Below the pieces are notes generated by a model. It was not told the DNA's origin. It did not search any database and saw nothing but the letters and a program-made list of their open reading frames with translations. DNA of 64,000 bases, taken from assembly GCF_001280565.1 (NCBI RefSeq), contig NZ_LGRO01000001.1:2728001-2792000 (forward strand), given 5' to 3'. A program made the translations under genes and the position numbers. Positions 42,914-51,018 of the stretch are shown here, one piece after another (position 1 is the stretch's first letter; the number at the start of each line of letters is the position of its first letter). The DNA comes from Sulfobacillus thermosulfidooxidans. GTDB lineage: Bacteria > Bacillota > Sulfobacillia > Sulfobacillales > Sulfobacillaceae.

Positions 42914-44809
42914 TTAAGATGGCCAATTCCCGGTGAATTGGGTCCAAAAATGAGGGGACTGGTATCCTAACCGCCAGAGAGTCATGCCCCCTAAATGGTC
43001 GGTCGATGCTGTCGTTAAGAGATCGATAATCGATTCAGTGTTTTCATCCCAAGCCATATTCTGGCCAATGTTATACATATCAATGGCGCTTTGTAAGGCT
43101 TGAGCTGTATGAGGACCATAGGTACCAAGATTTTGGGGATCTACATTAAACTCTTGTTGAAATTGGGCGACGGCTTTCTCCGTGTCCTGTCCATAACCTC
43201 CATCGGTCGCCAATAAGGCCGGGGGCGTTTGTTGATGGGATATGGCATAGCGTAATAAAACCGCATTGAGAAGAAATTGTAAATTTTGGACAAGGGGATT
43301 AAAGGTTGTCGGGTTGAACGATAAAGGCGCTGGCGGCGCGACGGCCAGAGTACCCGTATTAATTTCGAGAGCCTGTTGAGTCGGGTCCCAAACATATTGC
43401 CCTGATTGCTGGCTTAAGTTGGCGGCAATTGTCCGACTTGTAATTGCCTCCCCTCCTTGAAATCCCTGATTGGTGTATGTCCAACTTTGCCCATAAAGGG
43501 CTACGCCCAATAAGAGTTGGCTTGGAGAAATCCCGGTTTGAAGGGCGAGATGAATGGCGTTATCCACCCACGGTGCTCCAGCCGTGGGACCGGGATTGGG
43601 AGCCAGTGCACTGGGCGTGGTCGTGCTATATTCTGGGTAGGCTAAGAGGTCCAAATAATCGGCTGACTTAGCTAACCGAGCGTAGTCATAAGCGCTATTG
43701 GGCAAGGGCATAACGTCGACGGTGAGGGTTAACTTGGCCTGATGCAGTGCCTGCGCCAATTGCTTGACAAATGAAGTGAAATCAGGTCCCTGAGCCGCAG
43801 AAATACCCTCAAAGTCCAGCGTATAACCATTATACCCGTTTTGCACAGCGGTTTTGACCAGCGTGCTAATCAGGTTTTGCGGTTCGGAGCTCGCCCACCA
43901 TCCGTTTGGGAAGGTGCCTGTCAATTGAATGGTTGGCCAGACCAACAGACGATGGGAGGTTGCATAGGCCATCACGGTTTGCAAGCTTTGGGAAGAGACA
44001 GTCGCCGAAAAAGGATTATTGCTTGTTGGATTGTAAGTGTACCACAGAGGAGCGATGACATTAAACGCACTCGCATGCTGCTGGATATCATACCAGGCGT
44101 GGCCCGGGCTGTTGGAAGAGACATGAAAATATCCATATGCGAGTGAAATGGGTTGAACATTAATACTGACGGTTTGAGACCAGACAGCGCCCTGGGCGTC
44201 ATTCGGCGCTAAGGGATCTTTGGCATAAACAATGAGGTGGTAAAGACCCGATTGGTGAGGTGTAAAATTCCAGGTAGGAGTACTTTGATAAGGCCCACTA
44301 GATTTCCATTGACCTTCGGGATTTTGCCACCACCATTGGTAGACAGGACTGATAAGATTTGTGGCGTCGGCTTGAAGCAGCTCGGATTGTCCCGCCAGTA
44401 AGGTTGATGGGGCAGAGAGGCTAACTTGGCTTCCAATATTGAGGACAACAGAGCTTTGAGCCGCATGAGAATATTGTCCTTGTTGGAGTTGATTGGGATC
44501 TAGCGCATAAACGGCGATAATATAGCTTCCCGCCGGTAAAACTCCCAAATTGATCGTGTTATTTGTCGAGTAATTACGCAGGAGCGTCCATCCTTTTGTT
44601 GACTCCATCCAGAATTGAAATTGTGGTGTGCTGCCGTGACCATCGGCTTGTGCGGTGATGGTGACGCTGGTACCGGGCTTTAAATTCCCTTGGGGACCAT
44701 GAATCACCAGTTGACTCGCATAAGGGGCAGACGCCGCGTGCGTTAGGGGAGATATGTTAAAAATGGTCAAAAAACTCGCGAATAGGGGGATTAGATGACG
44801 TTTCTTCAT
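42914..44809 (-). CDS. Secreted GH18 glycoside hydrolase with Ig-like repeats and peptidoglycan-binding insert
   Basis: A ~631-residue exported protein. After a signal peptide (MKKRHLIPLF...THAAS) come two ~95-residue beta-sandwich repeats sharing the (F/W)-W-x-(Q/E)-x(4)-W pattern. A GH18 barrel then starts SLAYGYFHVSSNSPG, with catalytic YTLDFEGIS. Before the last strand (GGMTLWRLGYQ) a peptidoglycan-binding domain is inserted (DGGYGQDTEKAVAQFQQEFN). The architecture recalls SleL/YaaH-like wall or spore hydrolases. ATG at 44809 follows GAGGAGG; an in-frame TTG at 44824 lies within the site. A minus-strand promoter is visible at 44943-44972. Confidence 0.82.
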   Translation of the reverse strand: MKKRHLIPLFASFLTIFNISPLTHAASAPYASQLVIHGPQGNLKPGTSVTITAQADGHGSTPQFQFWMESTKGWTLLRNYSTNNTINLGVLPAGSYIIAVYALDPNQLQQGQYSHAAQSSVVLNIGSQVSLSAPSTLLAGQSELLQADATNLISPVYQWWWQNPEGQWKSSGPYQSTPTWNFTPHQSGLYHLIVYAKDPLAPNDAQGAVWSQTVSINVQPISLAYGYFHVSSNSPGHAWYDIQQHASAFNVIAPLWYTYNPTSNNPFSATVSSQSLQTVMAYATSHRLLVWPTIQLTGTFPNGWWASSEPQNLISTLVKTAVQNGYNGYTLDFEGISAAQGPDFTSFVKQLAQALHQAKLTLTVDVMPLPNSAYDYARLAKSADYLDLLAYPEYSTTTPSALAPNPGPTAGAPWVDNAIHLALQTGISPSQLLLGVALYGQSWTYTNQGFQGGEAITSRTIAANLSQQSGQYVWDPTQQALEINTGTLAVAPPAPLSFNPTTFNPLVQNLQFLLNAVLLRYAISHQQTPPALLATDGGYGQDTEKAVAQFQQEFNVDPQNLGTYGPHTAQALQSAIDMYNIGQNMAWDENTESIIDLLTTASTDHLGGMTLWRLGYQSPHFWTQFTGNWPS

Positions 44810-44942
44810 GGATGACCTCCTCAAAATCCGGAACAGATGATACCAAACCCAAAGCCCGATCCGTAATCAATTGAGATGGGAAACATCTAAAACATTATTA
44901 TATATAAGATTTAGAAAGATTTCCCATGGTGTTTCTTTCCCC

Positions 44943-44972
44943 ATTATAATGAACCATCTCAGTATGACCCAA
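44943..44972 (-). promoter_or_regulatory. Likely promoter for the GH18 gene
   Basis: On the minus strand a perfect -10 TATAAT (44948-44943) lies 18 bp from a weaker -35 TTGGGT (44972-44967), about 135 bp upstream of the GH18 start codon. Consistent with a vegetative promoter. Confidence 0.5.
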
Positions 44973-45086
44973 AATTTAAGGACGCTTGTCATGCCATAGC
45001 CGACGCGAAGGAAAAGGATTAGATATTAAATGATGGTTGGTTTGTTGAGATGCGTTTCTGCCTTTTGGGACTGATTCAATAATCTT

Positions 45087-45144
45087 CTGCCGGAAAACTC
45101 GCAAAGCCCCTGATTCTGCCATGGCACGACGGCCTGTCCGGCAG
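45087..45144 (+). promoter_or_regulatory. Compact structured element upstream of the guanylate-kinase-like gene
   Basis: CTGCCGGA (45087-45094) pairs perfectly with TCCGGCAG (45137-45144), and inside lies the palindrome TGCCATGGCA (45117-45126) plus GCAAAGCCCC. It sits 75 bp before the gene in a 409-bp gap with no other gene. There is no T-run, so a simple terminator is unlikely. It may be a leader RNA structure; no known riboswitch fits fully. Confidence 0.35.
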
Positions 45145-45218
45145 TAGAATAAGAAAGACCCCGAGTTTTGGAAAATTGGTTACAATAGACGAAAGGGAAG
45201 ATAACGACGGAGGACAAG

Positions 45219-45818
45219 GTGGAACCGATCTTATTTATTTTCACTGGACCATCGGGCGCAGGGAAGGGTTCAGTGATGCGTGCCTTATTACAAGATGATC
45301 CGACACTGCATAAAGTCGTGACATTTACGACCCGGGCACCTCGCCAAGGGGAAGTCGACGGATTTGATTACCGGTTTGTATCGGTTCAGGAATTTTTACA
45401 GCTCGTTGAGCAAGGGCAAATTTTTGAATATGAGAATGTTTACCGCGACCATTATTATGGATCACCCCGTGAACTATTTGTGGAAGGCCAGGACGGAATT
45501 ATGGAACTCGATTACAAAGGGCGCCTGAAATATCAAGAACGTCTCAGACGCGTGGTTTCGATTTTTTTGTTACCCCCGAGCTTAGAAGAACTTAAAAAAC
45601 GTATTCTCTCCCGCTCGAAGGTTTCAAACTTGGCGGCACGCTTAGACAACGCAGTAGAACAATTACGTCATGCCAAAAGTTATGACTATATTGTCAAAAA
45701 TGATGATTTAGATGCATGTATTGCACGCGTCAAAGATATCATTCGCGTGGAACGCTTACGGCGCGACGGACAGTATCAATTAGATGAGATGATTCATCAG
45801 CTGCAGGATGATCACTAA
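45219..45818 (+). CDS. Guanylate kinase-like protein
   Basis: A 199-residue guanylate-kinase-fold protein: P-loop FTGPSGAGKGS, TFTTRAPRQGEVDGFDYRFV for GMP binding, YYGSPRE, and the LID/C-terminal region SIFLLPPSLEELKKRI. The usual RGTDS after the LID reads RSKVS here, so a specialised paralogue is possible. It phosphorylates GMP to GDP if canonical. The next gene, a glycosyltransferase, starts immediately after its stop, an unusual partner. GTG at 45219 follows GGAGGACAA. Confidence 0.8.
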   Translation: MEPILFIFTGPSGAGKGSVMRALLQDDPTLHKVVTFTTRAPRQGEVDGFDYRFVSVQEFLQLVEQGQIFEYENVYRDHYYGSPRELFVEGQDGIMELDYKGRLKYQERLRRVVSIFLLPPSLEELKKRILSRSKVSNLAARLDNAVEQLRHAKSYDYIVKNDDLDACIARVKDIIRVERLRRDGQYQLDEMIHQLQDDH

Positions 45819-46895
45819 ATGCGCATAGCCATCATTGCTGACGCAGGCAGTGTCCATACCAGGCGCTGGGTCTGGGGTCTCAAACAACACGGTCACGACA
45901 TTCGGATCTGGTCGGAAAGAGCGTGGGATGATTTTGATCACGGTGTGGTGCACCTTTTGCCCAAAGCATTACGATTCAGACGCGACGTGCCCGTGGCGGT
46001 TTGGCAACTGCGCCGCGAAATCCCTCAGTTTTCGCCAGATATCATTCATGCCCATTATATTTCTCATTACGGCTTATTAGCCGCATTAGCTCGGCTATCT
46101 CCTCCTTTAGTGATGTCAATATGGGGAGCCGATATCGAATGTTTTCCAAAGCGCCATGGATTGTTATCGCGAAGACTGACCCAATGGATTTTAGGACAAG
46201 CCGATGCCATTACCTGTTCAAGTCATTACTTAAAAACGATTAGTGCACGCTATACCAAAAAACCTCTTAGGGTTATTCCCTTTGGGATTGATTTACAGCG
46301 CTTTCGTCCTCATCCGCCCAATCAAGGGCCTGTGCGCTTTATAATCAATAAGGCGTTAGAGCCCGTCTACGGTATTGATCTCATTCTAACCGCGTTAAAA
46401 GACGTCCAAGGAGATTATGTGGTACGCATTTTGGGTGAAGGAAGCCAGCGGCAGACATTGTTATCGTTAGCAAAAACATACCACCTGGAGGACCGTATAA
46501 TCTGGGTCGGGAAAGTGGGCCTAGATGAACTCCCGGACGTCTTGGCGTGGGGCGATGTCGGTCTTTACCCGTCACGCCGTGAGTCCTTTGGCGTGGCACC
46601 CTTAGAAATGATGGCCTTAGGACGAGCGGTGGTTGCTCATCGTTTGGGGGGACTCACGGAAGTTATAAATGACAATGTGACAGGTTTTTTAGTGGAGCCG
46701 GATAACATTCAAGCCTGGCAACAAATTTTGCAACAGATCGTCGACGATCCCAGTCGCATTCGGCAGATGGGTGAACAGGGTCCCGGATGGGTTGCCAGCC
46801 GCTACAATTTTGATGAGAATTTAACAAGCATGATCGCACTTTATGAACAGCTCAGGTTGACAAAGATATCACAAAAGAGGAAAACCAAAATATGA
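45819..46895 (+). CDS. Glycosyltransferase family 4
   Basis: A 358-residue GT-B enzyme: N-terminal IAIIADAGSVHTRRWVWGLK, middle SIWGADIECF, and the donor-binding region YPSRRESFGVAPLEMMALGR with the E-x7-E pair. It starts directly after the guanylate-kinase-like stop (no gap), so both come from one transcript and a single translation unit. Acceptor and sugar are unknown; the use of GDP-sugars would be a natural but speculative link with the kinase. Confidence 0.85.
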   Translation: MRIAIIADAGSVHTRRWVWGLKQHGHDIRIWSERAWDDFDHGVVHLLPKALRFRRDVPVAVWQLRREIPQFSPDIIHAHYISHYGLLAALARLSPPLVMSIWGADIECFPKRHGLLSRRLTQWILGQADAITCSSHYLKTISARYTKKPLRVIPFGIDLQRFRPHPPNQGPVRFIINKALEPVYGIDLILTALKDVQGDYVVRILGEGSQRQTLLSLAKTYHLEDRIIWVGKVGLDELPDVLAWGDVGLYPSRRESFGVAPLEMMALGRAVVAHRLGGLTEVINDNVTGFLVEPDNIQAWQQILQQIVDDPSRIRQMGEQGPGWVASRYNFDENLTSMIALYEQLRLTKISQKRKTKI

Positions 46896-46910
46896 GGGGG
46901 ATTATTATTA

Positions 46911-47177
46911 ATGGATATCGTTGTGGTCAGCGTGGACCGTTCCAAACCGGATGTCGTGATCGCTAATACTTCGGTTGATCTTTTGCATTGCCGGATAACC
47001 ATGCCAAAAACCGCCTTGAAGGCTTTAGGATACTCGGTATTTCGCCCCAAAGTCTTAAGGCCCTTAATTGATGCCATTATTATGCGACAAATTGAACGCC
47101 ATAATGGGACCTTGCCTTTGGGCGGCATTGTGCTGGATGAAACCGATCTTGATGGCCTTCCCCGTTATGAAGGTTAA
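46911..47177 (+). CDS. Hypothetical 88-residue protein
   Basis: A small soluble protein of mixed alpha/beta character (MDIVVVSVDRSKPDVVIANT, PLGGIVLDETDLDGLP). No family is recognised. It follows the glycosyltransferase by 15 bp with AGGGGGAT before the ATG and is likely in its operon. Its end overlaps the convergent flavin-reductase gene by 4 bp. Confidence 0.55.
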   Translation: MDIVVVSVDRSKPDVVIANTSVDLLHCRITMPKTALKALGYSVFRPKVLRPLIDAIIMRQIERHNGTLPLGGIVLDETDLDGLPRYEG

Positions 47178-47659
47178 GGGATAAGGCCATCAAGTTGGTG
47201 ATAATGTCCTTGATAAAAAATTAAGGGCCCATCTTCGCTTAAAATCTTAAATTCTTCGACATGGCAAATAACCAGGTCATGGTCCCCTTGAGGCGATATT
47301 TCCGTAACGTGACAAGCCAGGTAGGCTAAACTGTCGGCCAAATAGGGGATCCCGCTTCCAGCCCGTTCCAACCGTAAGCCATCAAAAGGATCGCTCGGGG
47401 GATGGGGCTGGGCGAAGACCTGACTCAAGATTTTTTGGGATTCTTTCAAAATACTAATGGTTAACGGGCGACTCGGGATCATGGCATTTTTCATCCGGGC
47501 CTTGTGGTCAATAGCTAAAAGAATCAGTGGGGGATGTAAGGACACTGACGTAAAGGAGTTTGCGGTCATGCCATGCAAAGAACCCTCAAGTTCAGCGATA
47601 ACCACGGTGACCCCGGTTGCAAAATGCCCTAAGGTTTGGCGATATTGTTGGCTTTCCAC
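47174..47659 (-). CDS. Flavin reductase-like FMN-binding protein
   Basis: A ~161-residue flavin-reductase-domain protein. It begins YRQTLGHFATGVTVV and continues GMTANSFTSVSLHPPLILLAI, the FMN-binding signature of HpaC/DIM6 reductases, with CHVTEISPQGDHDLVICHVE near the end. It supplies reduced flavin to a monooxygenase or oxidises NAD(P)H; no partner is adjacent. GTG at 47659 has AAAGGAAA upstream and gives the usual family start; the frame extends to 47698 without support. Confidence 0.85.
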   Translation of the reverse strand: MESQQYRQTLGHFATGVTVVIAELEGSLHGMTANSFTSVSLHPPLILLAIDHKARMKNAMIPSRPLTISILKESQKILSQVFAQPHPPSDPFDGLRLERAGSGIPYLADSLAYLACHVTEISPQGDHDLVICHVEEFKILSEDGPLIFYQGHYHQLDGLIP

Positions 47660-47752
47660 TGGGATTTTCCTTTCTAGGTAACGCTTCCATGCTATCATGA
47701 GGTCAGCAAAAAGAAAACCAGATTGTCTTGACCGTCAGGACCAAGGGGGTTA

Positions 47753-48952
47753 ATGAGAATGTTAGTATCGCGGTCCACAGAAATTTATCTCTTGGGGGGT
47801 GCCAGGACACCTTTTGGCACCTATGGGGGAGCATTTAGGAAGGTGGACTCCACGGAATTAGGGCGGATTGCCGCTGAGGCGGCTATCGCTAAGGTGGGTC
47901 TCATGCCCGAGGCGATTGATTTCTCCGTCATTGGCAATGTGATTCCTTCGAGCCGCGATGCGGCTTATACCGCCCGGCATATCGCTTTAAGTGCTAAGGT
48001 ACCAGAGCATGCGCCAGCGTTAACGGTTAACCGTTTGTGTGGTTCGGGCCTTCAGGCTGCGATATCGGCAGCCCAGTCCTTGTTGTTAGGGGAGGGACAT
48101 GCCGCGCTGGCTGGCGGAACCGAAAATATGAGTCAAGCTCCTTTTCACTTACGGAATAACCGCTTTGGCATCAAGGACGGACCACCGGAATTGACGGACG
48201 GACTTTTTGATGTGTTGACGGACATGGGCTGTGGCCTCGGCATGGGCATGACCGCAGAAAATTTAGCGGAAATATATCAAATTTCTCGCGAAGACCAAGA
48301 TGCTTATGCCGCCTTGAGTCATCACCGGGCCACAAAAGCACAACGCTTGGGACGTTTCAACGAAGAAATTATAGGTGTACCGGTTGTCATAAAAGGGAAA
48401 ACTGAAATGGTTTTGCACGATGAACATATTCGTCCAGAGACCAACGTGGAGACATTAGCCCGGCTCAAACCGGCTTTTAAGAATCCGGGGACTGTGACGG
48501 CAGGAAATTCCTCGGGAATTAACGACGGTAGTGCGATGGTGGTTCTGGCCACGGGAGATTTTGTCGCCGCCCATGGCCTAAAACCTTTAGCGCGACTTGT
48601 GAGTTATGGCATTGCCGGGGTTGATCCCAAGATTATGGGCATTGGACCTGTTCCAGCGTCACGGATTGCTTTAGAACAGGCTGGATTAGATATTGAGGAT
48701 GTGGGTTTGGTGGAAATTAATGAGGCCTTTGCCTCGCAATATCTCGCGGTAGAACAAGAACTCCAACTGGACCGTGAGAAAACTAATGTGAATGGTGGTG
48801 CCATTGCGCTTGGCCATCCCGTGGGCGCGTCAGGTGCCCGGTTGCTTTTGACTTTGGCATTGGAATTACATCATCGCCAACAACAATTTGGACTGTTATC
48901 GCTCTGCATTGGAGGAGGCCAGGGGATTGCGGCCGTTATTGAAGCGGTCTAA
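47753..48952 (+). CDS. Acetyl-CoA C-acetyltransferase (thiolase)
   Basis: A 399-residue thiolase: nucleophile Cys in VNRLCGSGLQAA (C96), active-site His in GGAIALGHPVGASGAR, and the second Cys in LSLCIGGGQG. NEAFA is also present. All catalytic residues are intact. It condenses or cleaves acetoacetyl-CoA/3-ketoacyl-CoA in fatty-acid or acetoacetate metabolism. No other beta-oxidation gene is adjacent. The following rhodanese frame begins within its 3' end. Confidence 0.92.
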   Translation: MRMLVSRSTEIYLLGGARTPFGTYGGAFRKVDSTELGRIAAEAAIAKVGLMPEAIDFSVIGNVIPSSRDAAYTARHIALSAKVPEHAPALTVNRLCGSGLQAAISAAQSLLLGEGHAALAGGTENMSQAPFHLRNNRFGIKDGPPELTDGLFDVLTDMGCGLGMGMTAENLAEIYQISREDQDAYAALSHHRATKAQRLGRFNEEIIGVPVVIKGKTEMVLHDEHIRPETNVETLARLKPAFKNPGTVTAGNSSGINDGSAMVVLATGDFVAAHGLKPLARLVSYGIAGVDPKIMGIGPVPASRIALEQAGLDIEDVGLVEINEAFASQYLAVEQELQLDREKTNVNGGAIALGHPVGASGARLLLTLALELHHRQQQFGLLSLCIGGGQGIAAVIEAV

Positions 48953-49967
48953 AACGATTTTCGGGATCGGTGTCATGAGTGTTCTCGTAAGTGTTGGCGC
49001 CATAGGGATTGTTCGGCCTATCTCGCACCATGTCATGGGCCCGGACAGTCCCTATGGGTTAAATGGCCCGTGGCGCACACGCTTGATGCACTATTTTAGC
49101 GATGCGGCCATCCATAATGCGTATCAACTGAATGCGTCAACTCTTAAAGCGTTAATGGCTCACCGTTACAGGCGCCATCAACCCTTGCTGTTATTAGACG
49201 TGCGGCAAACAAACGGTCCGGAAGGATTTCGGCAAGGACATATTGCGGGGGCTCAAAACATTCCATTGCAAAATTTTGGCCCTGAATTGAGCAAGTGGGT
49301 TCATGCGTCGCCCACCTCTCCCTTATGGCACGAACCGATTGTGGTCATGTGTTATGACGGTGATGGAGCCAACCTCGTTACCGTGATTTTGCGACTTTTT
49401 GGCTTTCACGCATGGAATTTGCGGGGAGGCATCGGCAGTTGGAATCAGCATATGGCAATCTGGCGGCACAATGCTCCAGTCAATTGGCCCACAGCTTCTG
49501 GAAATGGCAAGGAGCTTGCGCTAACCAGTTCTCCAAAGCCCGGACCAGATCGTTTGCCTGCGCATTTCGTGCGCTCTGTGCGCACCATATTCACCCGCCT
49601 CTACCATCCCTATCCTTTAGGCTACGGCTATCCTTGGACCATCGATCCAGGAGCTTTGTATGCGGCATTACACAGTGCCGACAGGCCTGAAGTGATTGAT
49701 TTAAGAGGAGCCGAAGCCTTTCGACACGATCATATTGCTGGGAGTATCAATATTCCTTTTGAGACCCTTGGGCAACACTTGAATCTCATTCATCCTAAGG
49801 GAAAAATCGTATTGGTGTCCCAAACTTTGCAAACGGCATCTCAAGCGAATACCATTTTGCGCTTGCTAGGGTATCACAGTTATGTGTTGAAAATGGGCAT
49901 GGCCGGATGGCAGCCGGCAACCTTTTCTGGGCCAGGCTCCCATCGATTTCCTCTGGTTCAAGGCTAA
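48939..49967 (+). CDS. Tandem rhodanese-domain protein with N-terminal membrane anchor/signal
   Basis: A ~343-residue protein with a basic-hydrophobic N-terminus (LKRSKTIFGIGVMSVLVSVG) and two rhodanese domains. Domain 1 (LLLDVRQTNGPEGFRQGHIA) has the active loop CYDGDGA with Cys. Domain 2 (EVIDLRGAEAFRHDHIAGSI) has SQTLQTA in that place, with no Cys, so it is inactive. Thiosulfate sulfurtransferase activity fits a sulfur oxidiser. Start is uncertain: TTG 48939 (overlapping the thiolase stop, keeps the Lys/Arg) or ATG 48975. Confidence 0.75.
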   Translation: MKRSKTIFGIGVMSVLVSVGAIGIVRPISHHVMGPDSPYGLNGPWRTRLMHYFSDAAIHNAYQLNASTLKALMAHRYRRHQPLLLLDVRQTNGPEGFRQGHIAGAQNIPLQNFGPELSKWVHASPTSPLWHEPIVVMCYDGDGANLVTVILRLFGFHAWNLRGGIGSWNQHMAIWRHNAPVNWPTASGNGKELALTSSPKPGPDRLPAHFVRSVRTIFTRLYHPYPLGYGYPWTIDPGALYAALHSADRPEVIDLRGAEAFRHDHIAGSINIPFETLGQHLNLIHPKGKIVLVSQTLQTASQANTILRLLGYHSYVLKMGMAGWQPATFSGPGSHRFPLVQG

Positions 49968-49977
49968 AGACCGCATC

Positions 49978-51018
49978 TCAAGAGGATTTCGTTTGGTGAG
50001 GTGAACTTAAAATCAGGTTCAGGACTCTGATGGTTGCGGTGGGGCCTTTAGGCGTGAGTCCGCCAATGATCCAAATTTGGTGATTCATGATGCCCGCGGC
50101 AAATTGGGAGAGGGCTATGGGAAGATGACCTGTGATGGGCGTCAGAGAACGGGATGTGATGAGCCATATGGTGGATAGAAGGTGATGAGGCCCTCTTTCT
50201 CCTCCTAAGAGCCAAAAATGATGGTTAAGATAGACCATTTGCGCGCCCCAGATACCGTAAGGCAATTGTAAGGTGCTGATCAGGCGATGTGAGGACAACT
50301 GGTAAATCCATATCGATGAGTTTAACGATCCGTTCGGTAAAATCCCTCCCGCGACAACTAGCATATTGTTTCCCGCTTGGACGGAGGGGTCTTTAACCGC
50401 TTGGGGGAGTAATCCCCAGATTTGGACGGTTCCGTTGGTGGCAGAGAGCTGGTAGATGCGGGCAGACAGACCGTGTGCGTTTTGGCCGCCTACTAAAAAG
50501 TTAGAGCGGGAAGTAACACAGACTCCAGCATTGCTTAGAGGAACAGGCAAAAAATTGGATACGGTTTGATGACTTTGTAGGTTGATAGCACCTGTGCTTG
50601 GGGCGTTATGGGCGGTGCCTCCTGCCCACCATGTCATGTTTTGGGAAATGACTAACGTGCCCCCGAGAGGAAGGGACAGGGAAGGACCTTGTACGAGACC
50701 TTCAGGGCTGATGGCGTAGGATACCCCTGCACTTTGGGAATTATTGAGTGAAGTTCCCGCAATCAAAATGTTATTGCCAACCGTGAAGCCTTGTATATCT
50801 TTTAACGGGAAAGGCAAAGCAAAAGGCGGATAGTGGGTGAGGGATCTCACGGGCAACGAGGTTCTGTGGGACGCCAGTGTTTTTGTTGTGAGCGGTGAAG
50901 ACTCATGCGAGTTTGAGGACCCTGCGTGCCCAACAATGAACCAGAGAACGATCACCAAAAGGGTGGTGAGGAAAACAAAGAACCGGGGACGTACCCGCCA
51001 ACGCGACTGGATGATCAT
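49978..51018 (-). CDS. Membrane-anchored Kelch-like beta-propeller protein
   Basis: A 346-residue protein with an N-terminal basic stretch and one transmembrane helix (FFVFLTTLLVIVLWFIVG). Five to six repeats follow, each with a glycine pair and Trp/Tyr (for example FWLLGGERGPHHLLSTIWLI, IWIIGGLTPKGPTATIRVL), the Kelch-type pattern. It would be displayed outside the membrane, with unknown partner. Its ATG overlaps the stop of the helicase-associated gene (ATGA), making it the third gene of the helicase operon, an unexpected location. Confidence 0.65.
   Translation of the reverse strand: MIIQSRWRVRPRFFVFLTTLLVIVLWFIVGHAGSSNSHESSPLTTKTLASHRTSLPVRSLTHYPPFALPFPLKDIQGFTVGNNILIAGTSLNNSQSAGVSYAISPEGLVQGPSLSLPLGGTLVISQNMTWWAGGTAHNAPSTGAINLQSHQTVSNFLPVPLSNAGVCVTSRSNFLVGGQNAHGLSARIYQLSATNGTVQIWGLLPQAVKDPSVQAGNNMLVVAGGILPNGSLNSSIWIYQLSSHRLISTLQLPYGIWGAQMVYLNHHFWLLGGERGPHHLLSTIWLITSRSLTPITGHLPIALSQFAAGIMNHQIWIIGGLTPKGPTATIRVLNLILSSPHQTKSS

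Noticed and set aside
45087-45144. c-di-GMP-I (GEMM) riboswitch upstream of the guanylate-kinase-like gene
   Set aside because: GCAAAGCC is present, but the GGGCAAACC block and the GGGTTGCC end of the GEMM consensus are absent; kept only as an unassigned structure.
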